Source of the DNA: Zhengitettix transpicula
Lineage: Eukaryota > Arthropoda > Insecta > Orthoptera > Tetrigidae
Length of the DNA: 64,000 nt
Assembly (NCBI GenBank): GCA_037074705.1
Contig: CM073594.1
Coordinates: forward strand, 80,601,009-80,665,008
Direction: 5' to 3'
Position 1 is the stretch's first letter. Each line of letters opens with the position of its first letter. A model generated the notes under the pieces. That model did not search any database, was not told the origin of the DNA, and saw only the letters and a list, made by a program, of their open reading frames with translations. Of this stretch, positions 1-11,637 are shown one piece after another. The position numbers and the translations under genes are program-made.

Positions 1-547
1 GACTGATGACGATGACACAGAAAGCCATTGTGTATGTTCCGGTTGGAAACATGAGAATTCATAAATTTAGACTGGGGAAGTACTTACACAATGTTTATTA
101 TGTTAAAGTCATGTAACCAAAAAATCGCCACATTTATTGTATAACAATAACTGTTATACGCGTGTTTCGGAGGCGAATAATTTTTCTTATTTCTAAATTC
201 AAATTAGGGAATCTTGCGTGTCAGGCAAAATTGCCACAAGCTTCGGCGGTGTCTAGGGGGCGCGTCGACAGGCAGGCAGGACGTAAACGTTTTGAATAGC
301 AGCTTGGATTTAACAACAAAATGAGTGAATGGTGGAAAACGGTAAACAAGTCTGCATGTTAAAATCGTAGTCATATAGAACCACCCACCAGACATGTTGA
401 CGATCGCTGAGGACGAATTTATTCAAATAAGATCAGAGGAAATTTTATCACTTGATCCTCACACACCGTCTCATTGGATACTAGAATATTACATAGTAAT
501 TTCAAAATTGTGGGAGTTAAATTAAAGATAATTTCGTTCGATTGGTC
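1..547. other. No recognisable gene
   Basis: AT-rich sequence with no recognisable element, RNA gene or coding region. The only open frame is short and looks like chance. I see nothing to annotate. Confidence 0.6.
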
Positions 548-641
548 AAGTAAGAAAAGTTATTTCTAAAATGAAAGATATTGCGTCTGATTGAAAATTA
601 ATAATAATCAAGATAGCCAAATACGAACAAAAGAATTGATA

Positions 642-772
642 AAGAGCGTAAGTTTTCCCGACGTATTTTCTGTATAGAGAGTTCTCGGGTTTCCGGTCGG
701 GTAACGTGATTTAAACACGACGTTTCGATGGCTGACACCGCCGTCTTCGTCAGTTCACCGAGAACTCTTTAT
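642..772 (-). mobile_element. 131-bp retroposon-like insert with 15-bp target duplication
   Basis: The segment is flanked by an exact direct repeat, acaaaagaattgata, at 627-641 and 773-787. It lies inside the left arm of the surrounding palindrome. The right arm has only one copy of this sequence, in a near-identical form, and no insert, so it works as an internal empty site. The insert holds a hammerhead-like fold on the minus strand. A small non-autonomous retroelement related to Penelope-type or retrozyme elements is the best inference. Confidence 0.65.
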
Positions 773-774
773 AC
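672..774 (-). ncRNA. Hammerhead-ribozyme-like motif
   Basis: On the minus strand a long stem closes the motif: 672-688 pairs with 758-774, with one mismatch in 17 bp. It encloses CTGACGA (747-753), a stem II candidate (GACGGC/GCCATC, one mismatch) and GAAA (723-726). A short stem III (ACGT/ACGT) then ends in a GTT candidate cleavage site. The order core box, stem II, GAAA, stem III matches the hammerhead layout known from Penelope-like elements. There is an extra A after CTGACGA and unpaired bases beside the core in stem I, so activity is uncertain. Confidence 0.45.
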
Positions 775-1107
775 AAAAGAATTGATAATATAAATACCCC
801 ACAACGTTTCTGGAAGCCCCGTTCCATTCTTCAGGTGCAGCTTGCAATTTTTCTGCACCTGAAGAATGGAACAAGGCGTCCATAAACGTAGTGTGGAATT
901 TTTATTATCACTTCTTTTGTCCTTATTTGGCTATCTTTCTTGTTATTATTAGAAATGTAACTTTTCTAACGATTACTAAAAAAGTCTAACATTGCAAGAG
1001 TTGAAATTAGGAATTAAAATTATATTGGACTGAGAAATAGGTTCAGCATCCAGTTCAGGTCTGTTCTTTCGTTTAATCTGATACAAGGCGTCAGAAAGGA
1101 ACTGTTA

Positions 1108-1834
1108 GGCCCGTTACAAGCGCGGCGATTTTTATCTCGGAGTTAATTTTATCGTTGCGACGTAACCGAAGAAGTCCACTGAAGTGAATGAGAACTTGCA
1201 TTGGGTGGTAAATAATCGCGACGATAAAATTGTCGTGTACGTCAACTTTAGCAGTCGCTCTGTACCTCCAGAGCTCAGTGATAAATTTATCGGCTAATGC
1301 AACTAGTGGTCTACGTAACCCAATGCATGTTTCCACACAGGGCGATTTTTCTACCGCTGGACTTATTTCCATTCTTGATTTGAATTTTCGTATGGAAAGG
1401 TTGTTTTTTGACATCCTAACTTCTGTACTTTTTTTTTGGAAATTTCTAATACGAATAATTTGGGTGACATCATAGATAATTAAATACTTATTTCCTTAAT
1501 TGTGTTAAGGGATAAAACACTGAACATATTTCGCGTCATCCTGTCTCAACTTTTAAAACAGCGTGTAGATAGCTTCAAGCTTCTCTCTTCTTTCATAAAT
1601 TGGATGAACCCAAATTAGTCAAGTTTTTCTTCTCATTTTCATTCGACGACGAAATAACAGTAATGCTAGAATCTGCTCTCTGTCCATTTCGAACTACATA
1701 GTTCTACATAGAGAATCGTATAACCAAAAATTTACCTCCGCAATAACATTCACCTAGTGTGTAAATGTCTCGATTCCTTTGATAAGCGACGATAATTTTA
1801 CCTCCAAGATAAAAATCGCTGATTGTAACGGGCC
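1108..1834. mobile_element. MITE-like DNA transposon remnant
   Basis: The 727-bp unit has terminal inverted repeats of about 48 bp: it opens with ggcccgttaca and closes with tgtaacgggcc. The inverted similarity continues through a tttttatct block on each side. No transposase frame is present between them. The flanks (tta / aat) do not give a clear target duplication, so the superfamily is not assigned. Confidence 0.65.
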
Positions 1835-1886
1835 AATTGCATAGTTATGTGTAGAGTATGAAATTACTCACCGCGTCCAGGAAAGA

Positions 1887-2210
1887 TTGGATTATTACGA
1901 GCCATGTTCAGAGTGTGAAACGTGTTATAAGTTTTCAAACCTTTCTGTAGTGAATCTGATGTCGTTTAGCCGATTGTCGGGTAAATGTGAAACGAGTCTA
2001 ACCTCTCTAAACGCACACATGGGTGGAATAAATTTAAGTGACGAACAGGTGCTGAAAGAGATTCTGGAGGAGGTGGGGGAAGAGCTGGCGGGGGAGTTCT
2101 TGGAGGAAGGCACAGACAAACTTATGCCACGGCTCACCACATGCATTGAAAAAATAGTCACCGAGTGTATCAACAATATCCTGTATTTTTTTCAAATACA
2201 CGTTTTCTAA
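1887..2210 (+). CDS. Unrecognised 107-aa open frame, doubtful
   Basis: The frame is open for 107 codons. Its second half is acidic and GC-richer than its surroundings (rich in Glu, with an EEVGEEL-type run), then ends in a hydrophobic tail. It resembles no family I know and has no visible domain. It could be a host exon or a chance frame in repeat DNA. Only the base-composition contrast and the lack of stops support it. No promoter, splice signals or neighbours strengthen the case. Confidence 0.15.
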   Translation: MDYYEPCSECETCYKFSNLSVVNLMSFSRLSGKCETSLTSLNAHMGGINLSDEQVLKEILEEVGEELAGEFLEEGTDKLMPRLTTCIEKIVTECINNILYFFQIHVF

Positions 2211-2344
2211 AATATTATAAAAATCTAGTACACTTACTTTCTGCACATGCCTCGTATGTTTTTAAAAAAATACAGATATGTAACTTATCAGAGAAAAAAT
2301 TTGGTTGAGAATTGAAAAAGAATTTAGAATAATAAGTTAAAAAT

Positions 2345-2387
<43 letters not shown>

Positions 2388-3638
2388 TGTAGTTATCAAG
2401 GTAAACTACTTTCAATTTTTCAATTTAATTTAATAAGAATGCCCCACGTTGGGCGCCAATTTGTAGTAAACACAAATTAAACTACAATTTTTCGTACGTT
2501 TGCCTTACGTTTGAGGTCAATTTATGGTAAACACAACTAATACACTATTTATTTTTAAACTTTGGGCGCCAAATTGTAATAAATATAAAATTACTTAAAT
2601 ATTAAAAGGATTGCATGCATTAGTAAGAATTAAAAATTTTAAAATAGACAACAAATCAATTTATTAACACACAATTTACATTTCCACAAGTAATAAAATG
2701 AATTTTTTTAATCTTTCTCAGGGTCGTTTACTGGGACTTTAATAAAACAGATACTTGTTAACCAATTTCCTACAATGCATTACATACAATAACCAAATTC
2801 GAAATCTGAAATCTGACGATTATACCTTAAAAGTTTACAACTATAAATACTGTGAAATATTAACTTACAATGTCTGGTAATCCATGAAATTTGGCTCACT
2901 CGCATACTAACACTCACTCACTTTATACAGGCCATAAAGAGCACCAAGTTGTGCACACACTGACCATTTTCGTCAGTACAACTACGCAGATTGTTCAAGT
3001 AACAGCAGACTATTACCACCTGACTTTCTTCTCACGATGACTTACGATGACTTCTCGACGACGACTTAGATTTATCTCGGCCACCTTACTTTGCCCAATG
3101 TCCATTAAGACAACCACCGACAAACTTTCCTGACAGACTCCTTCTCACGACGAACTCCTATTTATTTTGGCCACCTAACTGGGCCCGATCCGGCTCCGAG
3201 GACCAACACCGACTATTGCTGCTAATAGACTGATCCCTTTCTTTTCTTTTAGGGCGCCTTTCATCTCTTTCTTTTGCACACTTCACCGTGAAGCCGTGTG
3301 CACTTCTCCCCACACCCTCGTCTAATTTGCCATCTGCCGCTGATAATACGAGTCCAAACTAAGACTTTGGACGGCCTTTTGCACACCGCAATACAGAGTT
3401 CTGCTGCACTTTCGCCCCTCTCCACAGAGTTCGGATGCACTCAGAGTTTGGGTACAATTCTGCACACCGCACCACAGATCCAGGCGTACACACACTTAAC
3501 TCACCCTCTTTTAATTTTCCATCTGTCGCTCCATTATATCATCACCGTTATATCCTTGGGTACAACCTGAGTGCCTTCTGCCGTTGACAACGCGAGTCCA
3601 AATATTCGTTCATTAATTAATAATTATATTAAATTATC

Positions 3639-3641
<3 letters not shown>
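2388..3641 (-). mobile_element. Solo LTR-like unit A (three PBS modules)
   Basis: On the minus strand the unit starts TGTGATAATTT at 3641 and ends ...ACTACA at 2388, with (AT)n on both sides. It carries the family signature 'ctcagggtcgtttactggg' (2717-2735, as read on plus). Its 3' end (plus 2388-2590) has three consecutive modules, each AAT + PBS-like motif + AT-rich spacer + TTTAC(T/C)A(C/T)A. The last module has a perfect tRNA-Lys-type PBS. Open frames inside the unit are chance frames. Confidence 0.7.
2441..2458 (-). promoter_or_regulatory. tRNA-Lys primer-binding site
   Basis: The minus strand reads TGGCGCCCAACGTGGGGC, the exact complement of the 3'-terminal 18 nt (with CCA) of tRNA-Lys(CTT), the primer of many retroelements. 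It lies 3 nt after an LTR-type terminus (TTTACTACA AAT). Degenerate versions occur upstream in the same unit and in other copies across the window. Confidence 0.75.

Positions 3642-3675
<34 letters not shown>
3642..3675. repeat. (AT)n tract between divergent LTR units
   Basis: An AT dinucleotide run separating units A (minus) and B (plus). It is the insertion target: ATAT directly abuts both TG...CA termini. Confidence 0.9.
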
Positions 3676-3678
<3 letters not shown>

Positions 3679-4753
3679 AATACCATTTAAAAATGCTATT
3701 AATTCTTTTTAATACAATTTAATTCTTGGCGGTACGGGTGCTTATAGACGACAATCGCAGAGGGTTTTTCTTTGTTAACAATGGAGACTGCAGACCGCGC
3801 GCTTAGAGAACTCAGTCTGCGGCGAGACGCGAAACGGAAAAGTCTGCGGCGAGACGCGAAACGGAAAAGTATGTGTCAAGAACTAGAACATGGCAGTTCG
3901 GTTCACATAGAGAAATAAAAAAAAATTAAAAGTCTGCGGATCTAGAATTATGAATAGGGCTATCCAGGAAGTCCAACGGCGAGATATAATAGTTTACATA
4001 AAACGCAAGTAAACAGTTTTGACGGAGAGACTCATAAAATCGCAGTTTCGCAGCATAAGTTTTGCTTCACAAACTGAACTAATTTTCGCATAGAGAGCCT
4101 TTGAGGAGACCTACGTCCGGTAACTGTCTGAGGGTGGGCTAATCCAGGTTCCAGGATAGCAGAGATCCAGAGCAACTACCGTGTGTTCAAAATCTAATGA
4201 ATAAAGTAAGTGTATAATTGCCTGTTTAGTGTGTGTTGACTTGAAGCTACAAGAGTCCGAACTGGTACCAGAAGCACTGTCGTGAGTACAAAACAATTAT
4301 TAATGACTATAAACGATAATTAAAGGGTATAGTCAGATTTCGTTAGCGTGTTTTCTATTTCATTCGTTTTCTTTTACTTTTGTATTTAATATTGTATTCC
4401 GTTAACTTCAATGAGTTTTGATTGTTAATGTTTTAGTTCATTGTATTTGTTCTTCCTATCAAACCCAGTGATGACCCTGAAATAAAGAGAAATTCGACGT
4501 AGTTGATTGCAAAAATATAAAGCTGTATTTTCATAGAACGCCACGAATTAATCAAATAAAATTGAAATATTTGTTTGTTAAATTGATGGAATCGGCGTGC
4601 AAAGCAGGGCTTATAATATGTAACTATCAACAATAAATTTTTAAATACATAATAATTTTGTTAATTATTCGTATTAATTAAGATCACCTTTTTTTACATG
4701 AATGACGCCTTCAAGGTGGGGCAAATTAATAAATCAACCTTTTAATCATTACA
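3676..4753 (+). mobile_element. Solo LTR-like unit B (one PBS module)
   Basis: Starts TGTAATACCATTTAA right after ATAT and ends ...AATCATTACA. It carries the family block 'atcaaacccagtgatgaccc' at about 4458 and a 3' module with gccttcaaggtggggcaaat. The right flank is 'atgc' rather than ATAT, so the duplication has decayed or recombined. No coding region. Confidence 0.65.
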
Positions 4754-5290
4754 ATGCCCAGGCCTCTAGAAAAGACTTTTAAAGTCCGGTGGAAAACTGA
4801 AAGAAGATTTTAGTTTTTAGTCGTGAAGAAGCAGTCGATGAACGCTATAGTTCATCCGTTTTCCGAAATCAATATTATAATTGTTCATACTTTTTTAAAA
4901 AAAAAATAACGAAAAGCTGAGGCAACGAAAGACTGCTTACGGTACTCTCCGGATTAGGGGCTTGGTCAAAGACTGCTGTACGGGCCAAGACCAAACGTGA
5001 CAAAGAAGGAAAATGGCGATTGGAGGGAATTACTTTAGTTACACGTCTCCAGGGGTAACTGCCCAATCTGAGCGTGAAAAGACGAAAAGGATTCAAATGA
5101 ACAATCAGAATATATCAGAACCAGGAGTCCAAGAGAAAAACTTCAAGGTAGAAACTTGATATTTAGCTTTTAGAAGAGGCACTTGATGTCCAGCACTGAG
5201 AAGGAACGCTGCTGAGCCGGAGATCACACGTCGTCCAGTCTTCACTGCTCCAGTGTCTGGTAAACGATAAGGTTAATTGTGGGTTTTATT
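4754..5290. other. No recognisable feature
   Basis: No coding region or known repeat seen, apart from a T/A-rich run near 4891-4908. Confidence 0.5.
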
Positions 5291-5690
5291 TAGGGTAACA
5301 GGCTACATGAGGGTAATCCACATGGTGGCAACTCCCCTTTAATAGCATAGGAAGGGATTTGAAAGGGGTTATGCGGAAGGGTAGAGGAAGGTAGCCAAGG
5401 GTTAACTAGGGCCCCCGGGCTATAGTTTAAGGATCCTACCCGGCATTCGCCTAAAAGTAGAAACCCTATAAAAACCTGCATCATGTAGGTCGGGCATTGG
5501 GTACTTGTCCCACGCCCTTCCGATAGCGGGAGATGAGTTTGCTGGGGGGTCGCAGCATTCCCTTCTCCGTACCTCGACCAGTTTTGGAGGCAGCTGGCCG
5601 ACTGTTCCAATGGAAACAACCGAGGTGCCTCGGCTTGTGGGAATCTTAGTTCAAAACGGAGAGAGGAAAAGGCATCCCCAAAGGTAGGCG
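5291..5690 (-). repeat. A-tailed interspersed repeat, copy 1
   Basis: Shares long, near-identical stretches with 41319-41661 (inverted) and with the array at 42650-44000. Read on minus, each unit ends ...gtagcctgtt followed by an A-rich stretch, as a retroposed 3' end would. A 109-codon frame (5619-5290, minus) is partly conserved between copies, for example GECRVGSLNY and GELPPCGLPS. I do not recognise the protein, and frames differ between copies, so I do not call a gene. Confidence 0.65.
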
Positions 5691-8600
5691 CTTTTGCTTC
5701 CTGAGTAGCCGGAAATTAATTAGAAGCAGCACCGAACCTAAAATGCTTGAAAGTTGTAATACCTTTTTTATATTAATTTTTTTTCCATTAAGTTGTTTTA
5801 GTTAATTTGAGTAATCATCAGCAGGTGCCGCCCAAGGTAAGGGTTAGTAGAATTTCCAAAGGCATATGTATTATTTTTCTATACATTATTTCCAGTATTG
5901 CGCTACAACGCAGAGCTGAAAAGTCCAAACGCAGATGACGTAATCGTGCACAAAGTAACAGACGAGAAATTTAAAATACAAACAAAAAGTATATTTCTTT
6001 TCCTATGTCACTATCTTCCCATAATCAATGAGAAAACGATAATGACCAGAATTTCGAATAATTAGATTGTATTAAGTTTTTGTAAATTTGTAACATAAAT
6101 TTTTAATTGACGAATAAATCAATATTGCTGAGCCGTTGGCAGTGATTCTATTCCAACAGCAGTACCAAATATTTTCTTTTCGTATTTAAAGCAACTATAT
6201 ATCTTTAATCAAATCAGATGTTTTACTGTATTTTCAATCTATTACAGACGGACCTCTAATTTTCATATTAACTTATTGTCTTGAGGACTCAGAAATTAGA
6301 AATACATCTTTGTGCATGAAGATTGAGAACATACTTTCTTCGATGAAAGTAATCGGATAGAGAAGGATATTAATTGCCGTCCCCGCAATTACAGCTTGAA
6401 TAGTGAAAGCAAGAGTGGAGGCTCTTCTTAGCGGCAACACTGGACGGTTTTGCCCCCTTCCTGCTTCGAGGCTTTTCGCTCGCTCGCTCGCGTGCGATTT
6501 ATTTCGCCATAATTCTAGGCGCATATTTTCTGCGGGCAATTAAAAATTCCCTTATGCCCCTCCCATCTCCACGTCCAAGGGTCGTAGGGAAAATGAGATT
6601 ACGATAAATTACGGCTTCATAACTGTTGTAACTTGATGGGGGGTCGAACTTCCGCCTCCCGCCGCTTCGTAAAAGGGATTAGGCGTCGGTGTTAACCCAA
6701 TAATGGGAGATAGAATGATAAAGAGCCTCAGGAAAGTCTTCGAATTTCCTTGCGACATATTCTGTTGCGTCATGGATAATTTCATAACCCCGAGCGTTCC
6801 CTTTTCTTCACAGAACAAGTTCTTTTCTTTAACTGCTCAAAATAATATCATGCTCACACACCACATTGTTACAGAGATTAAAATGTCACCTTATTTACTG
6901 AAAAATATTTATTTCATCGTATTTGATCTATTTTTCAGTATTCATTTCAAAATTTGTTCTGTAAGAGTGAATATAACTACCCTAATTTATAACTAGAAAT
7001 AATTTATTAATTTCTGCGTAAAATCGACTGTCAATTTTTAAAATTTAAGGTAACGGTTTTATTATAATATTTATTTTAGTGTTTCAGCAATAAGTCAGAC
7101 AAATATTACAAAAATTCGTTAAAAAGCTCAGCATCGAATTCCAATAAATCTCTAAATATTTTTTTTTTTTGGGGGGGGGGGAATGGTAAATGCAATAGAT
7201 AGTTGTGGAATGTGAGCTCAGCGGAGTATAGAGTGGAATATAAAAATTTAGTCGGCAGTGTAAAATGGTGAAAACATTGTAAATGAGGATGGACCATGGA
7301 AAATGTTTCTGAAACGTTCACAATGGTGAAAAGGAGAAGGGAGTGAAAGCGTTTTACTAGTTTATCATCCAAAAGTTCTATGTATAATATTGTCAATTAA
7401 TATACAGATAAAATAAAACATTTTCATGTCAACTTCAATTTTTCAGCATTTAACAAAGGCTGCTTTTTGGGGTCATAACGAGTTATTTACTTGTTTATCA
7501 ATTTTGTACAAAGGAATTCAGAGAATTAACTGAATTATATAAATGATTTTATAACTCGTCTATATTTAGAGATAATTTTTGTCCGTCCGAATAAAATATT
7601 CCACAAAAAATTATATATTTACATCTAGAAAGTATTATTCATCTTAAAGTATGAAAACATACAATTTTATTCAGAAATAATAATTTGTTGTAAATTGTTG
7701 AAAGTCCAAGTTTGCATTAATTGTAGTTTTTATTAAGGATACTAAGTCATGAGTTATTTGTTATGTGTACGTCGACACTTTGTATATGAATGAAACAGCT
7801 GCATACAGGAGGGGAAAACTGTGCTTCACAGTGAATTTGAGAAGCTAATTGGTTTTCGTAATTTAAATACAAATAGTGGTAAATAAGACGACAATCCTCC
7901 CTGTGGACAGTCTCCAGATAATGTTGGTTCACGGTTGCTTTGTTAAGCTGCTTTGCAAAACACCAGCAAACACCGGATTCCATTACAATAGTCGGAACAA
8001 TATTGTTTTTCCTGTTTACAAAGCTCAGACAGTTCCCAAATACGACCGAGCGGTAGATACGGTATGAACCATAACAGACACGTTCTGATTTCTCAACATT
8101 CTCGAACTTTCTTTGATATAATTTGCCGACTTATGAACATTGTTCCACACATTAACAAATAATGACTATCATTAAGGAATATGGATGGAAATTTAACTAT
8201 GATTTGAGGCACGAATAAAGCCTTGAATTACATAATGAAAATCTTTAATCAATTCGTTTATCTTTAGAGGAAGTAAATATTTTTTAAATCAAAACTAAAA
8301 AGGTACTTCTAATATATGAAATAGACTATACGTTTGTTTTTGTAACGGACACTGTGGGGGTAAGACAGGGGTGTTTATTTTCAAACATGCTAAAACGCCC
8401 AATATTTGCGCCGAATAAATATTTTTTTGGGTGATTGATAGAATTTTTCCCGTTATTTGTTGCGTATAATTTCAACCCCGTTTCGGCAGAACCTTTAAGG
8501 ATCGTGATGGTGGGGCGTTACATAAAGATAACACCAAAACAGACGACATTAGCGTAGTGTCCGGGGTTATGGATGTCGCTGAGTTTATCAATGAAATGTC

Positions 8601-9305
8601 GCATTGGTTTCCGCGTACATTCAAAACACGTGCAACGAATTATATAATATTTCGTGAAGATAATACTTACGATACAAACACTGGACCGGAAAACACTCTT
8701 ATCACCCCCAAGGGGTGGCATATTAAAGACATTCTGAATTAGAAGTACTATTTTTGACACTTTTATAGTAGCGAGAGTACTTTAGTGTCTCTGAAGGTAT
8801 CTAGACTAGTTTTCACTCTAAAGCTATTGGGAGAATTTCTTATCCCTTAAGGTACTGGGAGTATTTATCACACTTAAGACAACTTATAAATAAACAATAG
8901 CCAATTTGAAGGCAGAAAAAATATAGTTATTTATAGAAAATTATAATACGTTTCGTCCATCATTTGTGACCTATTCAGCTATGAATTTTAACAGTAAAAA
9001 CCTAAACAAAACAAATACAATGATTAAAATAAAATTTTAAGAAAGATTTGGCAGATAACAAACAATATAAATTTGGGTCCACTTTATATTTTTTGATATC
9101 TACCGAATCACAACCGCGGATCACATTAATCCTTTCAAAATAATTGATACAATTTGACTTTAAAGTACAACAACGTATCAAAAAGGTTTTTAATAAATCT
9201 TAAAGCATGAAAACACTACACGAAACATGAACGCGAAATTGTAACAATATTTAGTGTAAAGAGCTGTTTATTGTCAAAATCGTATGAGGTGATTTTATTA
9301 TTTAA
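5691..9305. other. Unannotated AT-rich DNA
   Basis: About 3.6 kb with only short, unrelated open frames. A GC-richer patch at about 6410-6540 includes a gctcgctcgctcgcg run. A T-run joined to a G-run sits at 7160-7181. I recognise no transposon ends, RNA genes or exons here. Confidence 0.5.
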
Positions 9306-10036
9306 CTAGCTGGGTGCTTAGCGTGTACGTATTTATATAAACTTGAACAAGTATTTAATTCTATATTAATCTTTAGTCAAGAAGTGACAACCTAAATCTA
9401 AATGTTCCTAGTTCCGTTCAAAATTTTCGACTGAGCATCTATAAAAGAAACACAGATTTATTGCATCAATCTCAACAAAAATACCTCCGAATTTCTTTAC
9501 GAATAGAATACTTAAAAAATTCCTCGAATATTGCAGGATATAATTGTCCCTCAGTCTTCACACATTACGAAAGATTAAATTTATGAAATTGTTAGCTAGA
9601 TTCACATTGTAAAAAAGTGGTCGCCATTTTGGAGTCACTAATTTGGCACGAAAATTAATTTACATTTTCCGAGACGATCGTAAAGTATTTCGTATCGAAG
9701 GAGTATTTCTAAATAAAATTATACTTTTCATTCAATGAAAATATTTCTGCTTTATTTCATTCCTGAAAAAGGATATATTTCCTACGTTCGTCGCGTAGTA
9801 ACGTCTCTCTCTCTCTCTCTCGCGTGACGACATGGTATCCTGGTGCGTAGTAATTTAACACTAATTGATCACATTTTTTCATCATAATATACTAGGAGAT
9901 TCTCACCCCCACAGTACCGTTTGTCGTGTTTTTAAGAATATGTGTACCATTTTTTGTTGCACTCCGTCCACACGTTTAAATTTGTATAAAGTTTAACGCA
10001 AATACATACAAATATACATCCTTTTTCATTATATAA
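9306..10036 (-). mobile_element. Helitron-like non-autonomous element 1
   Basis: On minus it ends in CTAG (plus 9306-9309) followed by T, and begins at about 10036 with (TC>TT)TATATAATGAAAAAGG. Its interior shares a distinctive CT-repeat, 'gtagtaacgtctctctct' and 'attctcacccccacagtacc', with the elements at 10038-11637 and 38618-39224. TC...CTAG ends and A^T insertion fit Helitrons. No Rep/helicase gene is present. Confidence 0.5.
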
Positions 10037-10037
10037 A

Positions 10038-11637
10038 CTAGCTGGTTGCCTACTGTTGCACGGGTATTCATTTTTTACACATATACAATCAAATAGGTGA
10101 AATTATAATTATATACTGTAATAATCAAAATGAAAAGGTTAATTAAATTAAAAGATTATAAAAAAATTAACAAACAAAATCATGTATTTTTTATTCATTG
10201 GTGGCTTCCAAAAATTAAAACAATTACAATAAAATTAAGATTTCTTATCTCAGGGTCTCCACTTGGTTTGATAATTAACAAAAAAAATGATTTAATAAAC
10301 TGATTACCAATTCAGTTTAAAATTTACCTAAAACAATATGTCGATAAATGAAAGAAAGTTAAATGTAAAGAAATTAAACTTGAACGAAATGAAAGATGAA
10401 CGAAATCTGACTTTTACCTTTTAGTTATCGTTTACAAATATTATTATTAAAGTTTTGGGTTACTCACATATTGTTCGACTGGTACCAGCATTCTTATGTA
10501 GCTTGAACACTACACTTTAAATGCAAATTTTATAGCACTGATTCTAAATTTCCTCACTGATTTTACACATACGCTGTCGAAATGCACGTACTCAGTTCTC
10601 GGGAACCTCGGATGATCCTCTCCTTGGTCAGCTATCGGATGTCGGTTTCCCTCAATGCAAAATTGTTCAATTTTTATAATGAAGCAACCTTTGCCTCACC
10701 GTTGGCTAGTTGTTAGAAAATCTCTCTGCTTGCTTACTGGAACTTACGATTTGCAGATTTTAGACTTTTACTGTTTTATTTATCTACTTGTATCGAACTG
10801 CTATGTATCTCGGTGAAGATTTGTTTTAATGTCTCTCATCTCGTGTTTGACCGTAGACGTAGACTAACTTTACTTTTGCGCGCGTAATCGCCATTTCGGC
10901 TCCTCGACAAAGAAACAGAACTCGCCGCTCATTGTTGCTTTTCTCGCTCATACCGCTACAATTCATTTATCAAAACAATTTAATTTATAACCAAACATAT
11001 AATGGCTTAATTAACTATTGCTACAATATACATATAATAAAAAAATTTCAAGAATCTATCTTGAAATTATTCGTCAATTTCAGCACGTTAAAAATCTATT
11101 ATATTATAATGATTAACAAATTTGAGGTATGGATTTTACCATCATTCTATGTCTTCTCCAGTACATACAAAATATTTGTACATACAACATTGTACGTGCC
11201 ATATTTATGCCATGTCAGTCATTTAAAACTCAAGATTTTTAAATTAAAATTAGTTCCACAGTTAATAGAATATTTCGTATTGTTTTTTATTAACATTCGA
11301 TGGAGTATCGCTGGATAAAATTTTACTTTTTATTGAATGAAAATATTTCTGCTTTATTTTATTAAGGAAAAAGGAACTATTTCCTTTGTTTCGTAGTAAC
11401 GTCTCTCTCTCGTGTGACGTCGTGGCGCGCATTAATTTAACACAAAGTGATAACAGTTTTTAATTATAATTCTTTCAACCTTGATGTTAGGGGATTCTCA
11501 CCCCCACAGTACCGTTTCACTTTTTTTGAGGAATATATGTACTAATAATTTGTTTCAATCTGTCCACGCGTTTCAATTTTTATAGAAATTTACGTAAATA
11601 CATATATACAAACATACATTCTTTTTTATTATATAGA
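10038..11637 (-). mobile_element. Helitron-like element 2, split by an LTR unit
   Basis: On minus it begins TCTATATAATAAAAAAG at 11637 (preceded by A) and ends CTAG at 10041-10038 (followed by T). It is interrupted by the 909-bp LTR unit C (10117-11025). Removing that leaves about 690 bp collinear with the other two copies. Its 3' end abuts the 5' end of Helitron-like element 1, giving a head-to-tail pair. Confidence 0.55.
10117..11025 (-). mobile_element. Solo LTR-like unit C
   Basis: On minus it starts TGTAGCAATAGTTAATTAAG at 11025 and ends ...GATTATTACA at 10117. The flanks are AT-rich (atac / atat). It contains the family block 'tctcagggtctccacttgg' near 10252. No PBS-type module is seen at its 3' end. 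It sits inside Helitron-like element 2. Confidence 0.65.

Larger units (their letters stand above)
551..970. repeat. Long palindromic fold-back element
   Basis: The left arm (about 551-641 continued at 788-840) and the right arm (853-970) are imperfect reverse complements. They are joined by a 12-nt loop at 841-852. The inner 20 bp (821-840 against 853-872) pair perfectly. The outer part shares a stretch with 'caagatagccaaata' in the left arm. The left arm is interrupted at 642-787 by a separate insert. This is probably a fold-back or MITE-type element; no coding capacity is seen. Confidence 0.8.

Noticed and set aside
1091..1475. Overlapping open frames on both strands
   Set aside because: They lie inside the MITE-like element, overlap each other on opposite strands and match no domain.
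3298..3570. 90-codon open frame
   Set aside because: It runs antisense within LTR unit A; the matching region of unit K has different frames, so it is a chance frame in a non-coding LTR.
6273..6539. 88-codon minus frame with a GC-rich start
   Set aside because: No recognisable domain; part of the frame is a gctcgctcg simple repeat.
8343..8522. Possible small MITE with gtaacg ends
   Set aside because: The inverted match is only about six bases and no target duplication is visible.
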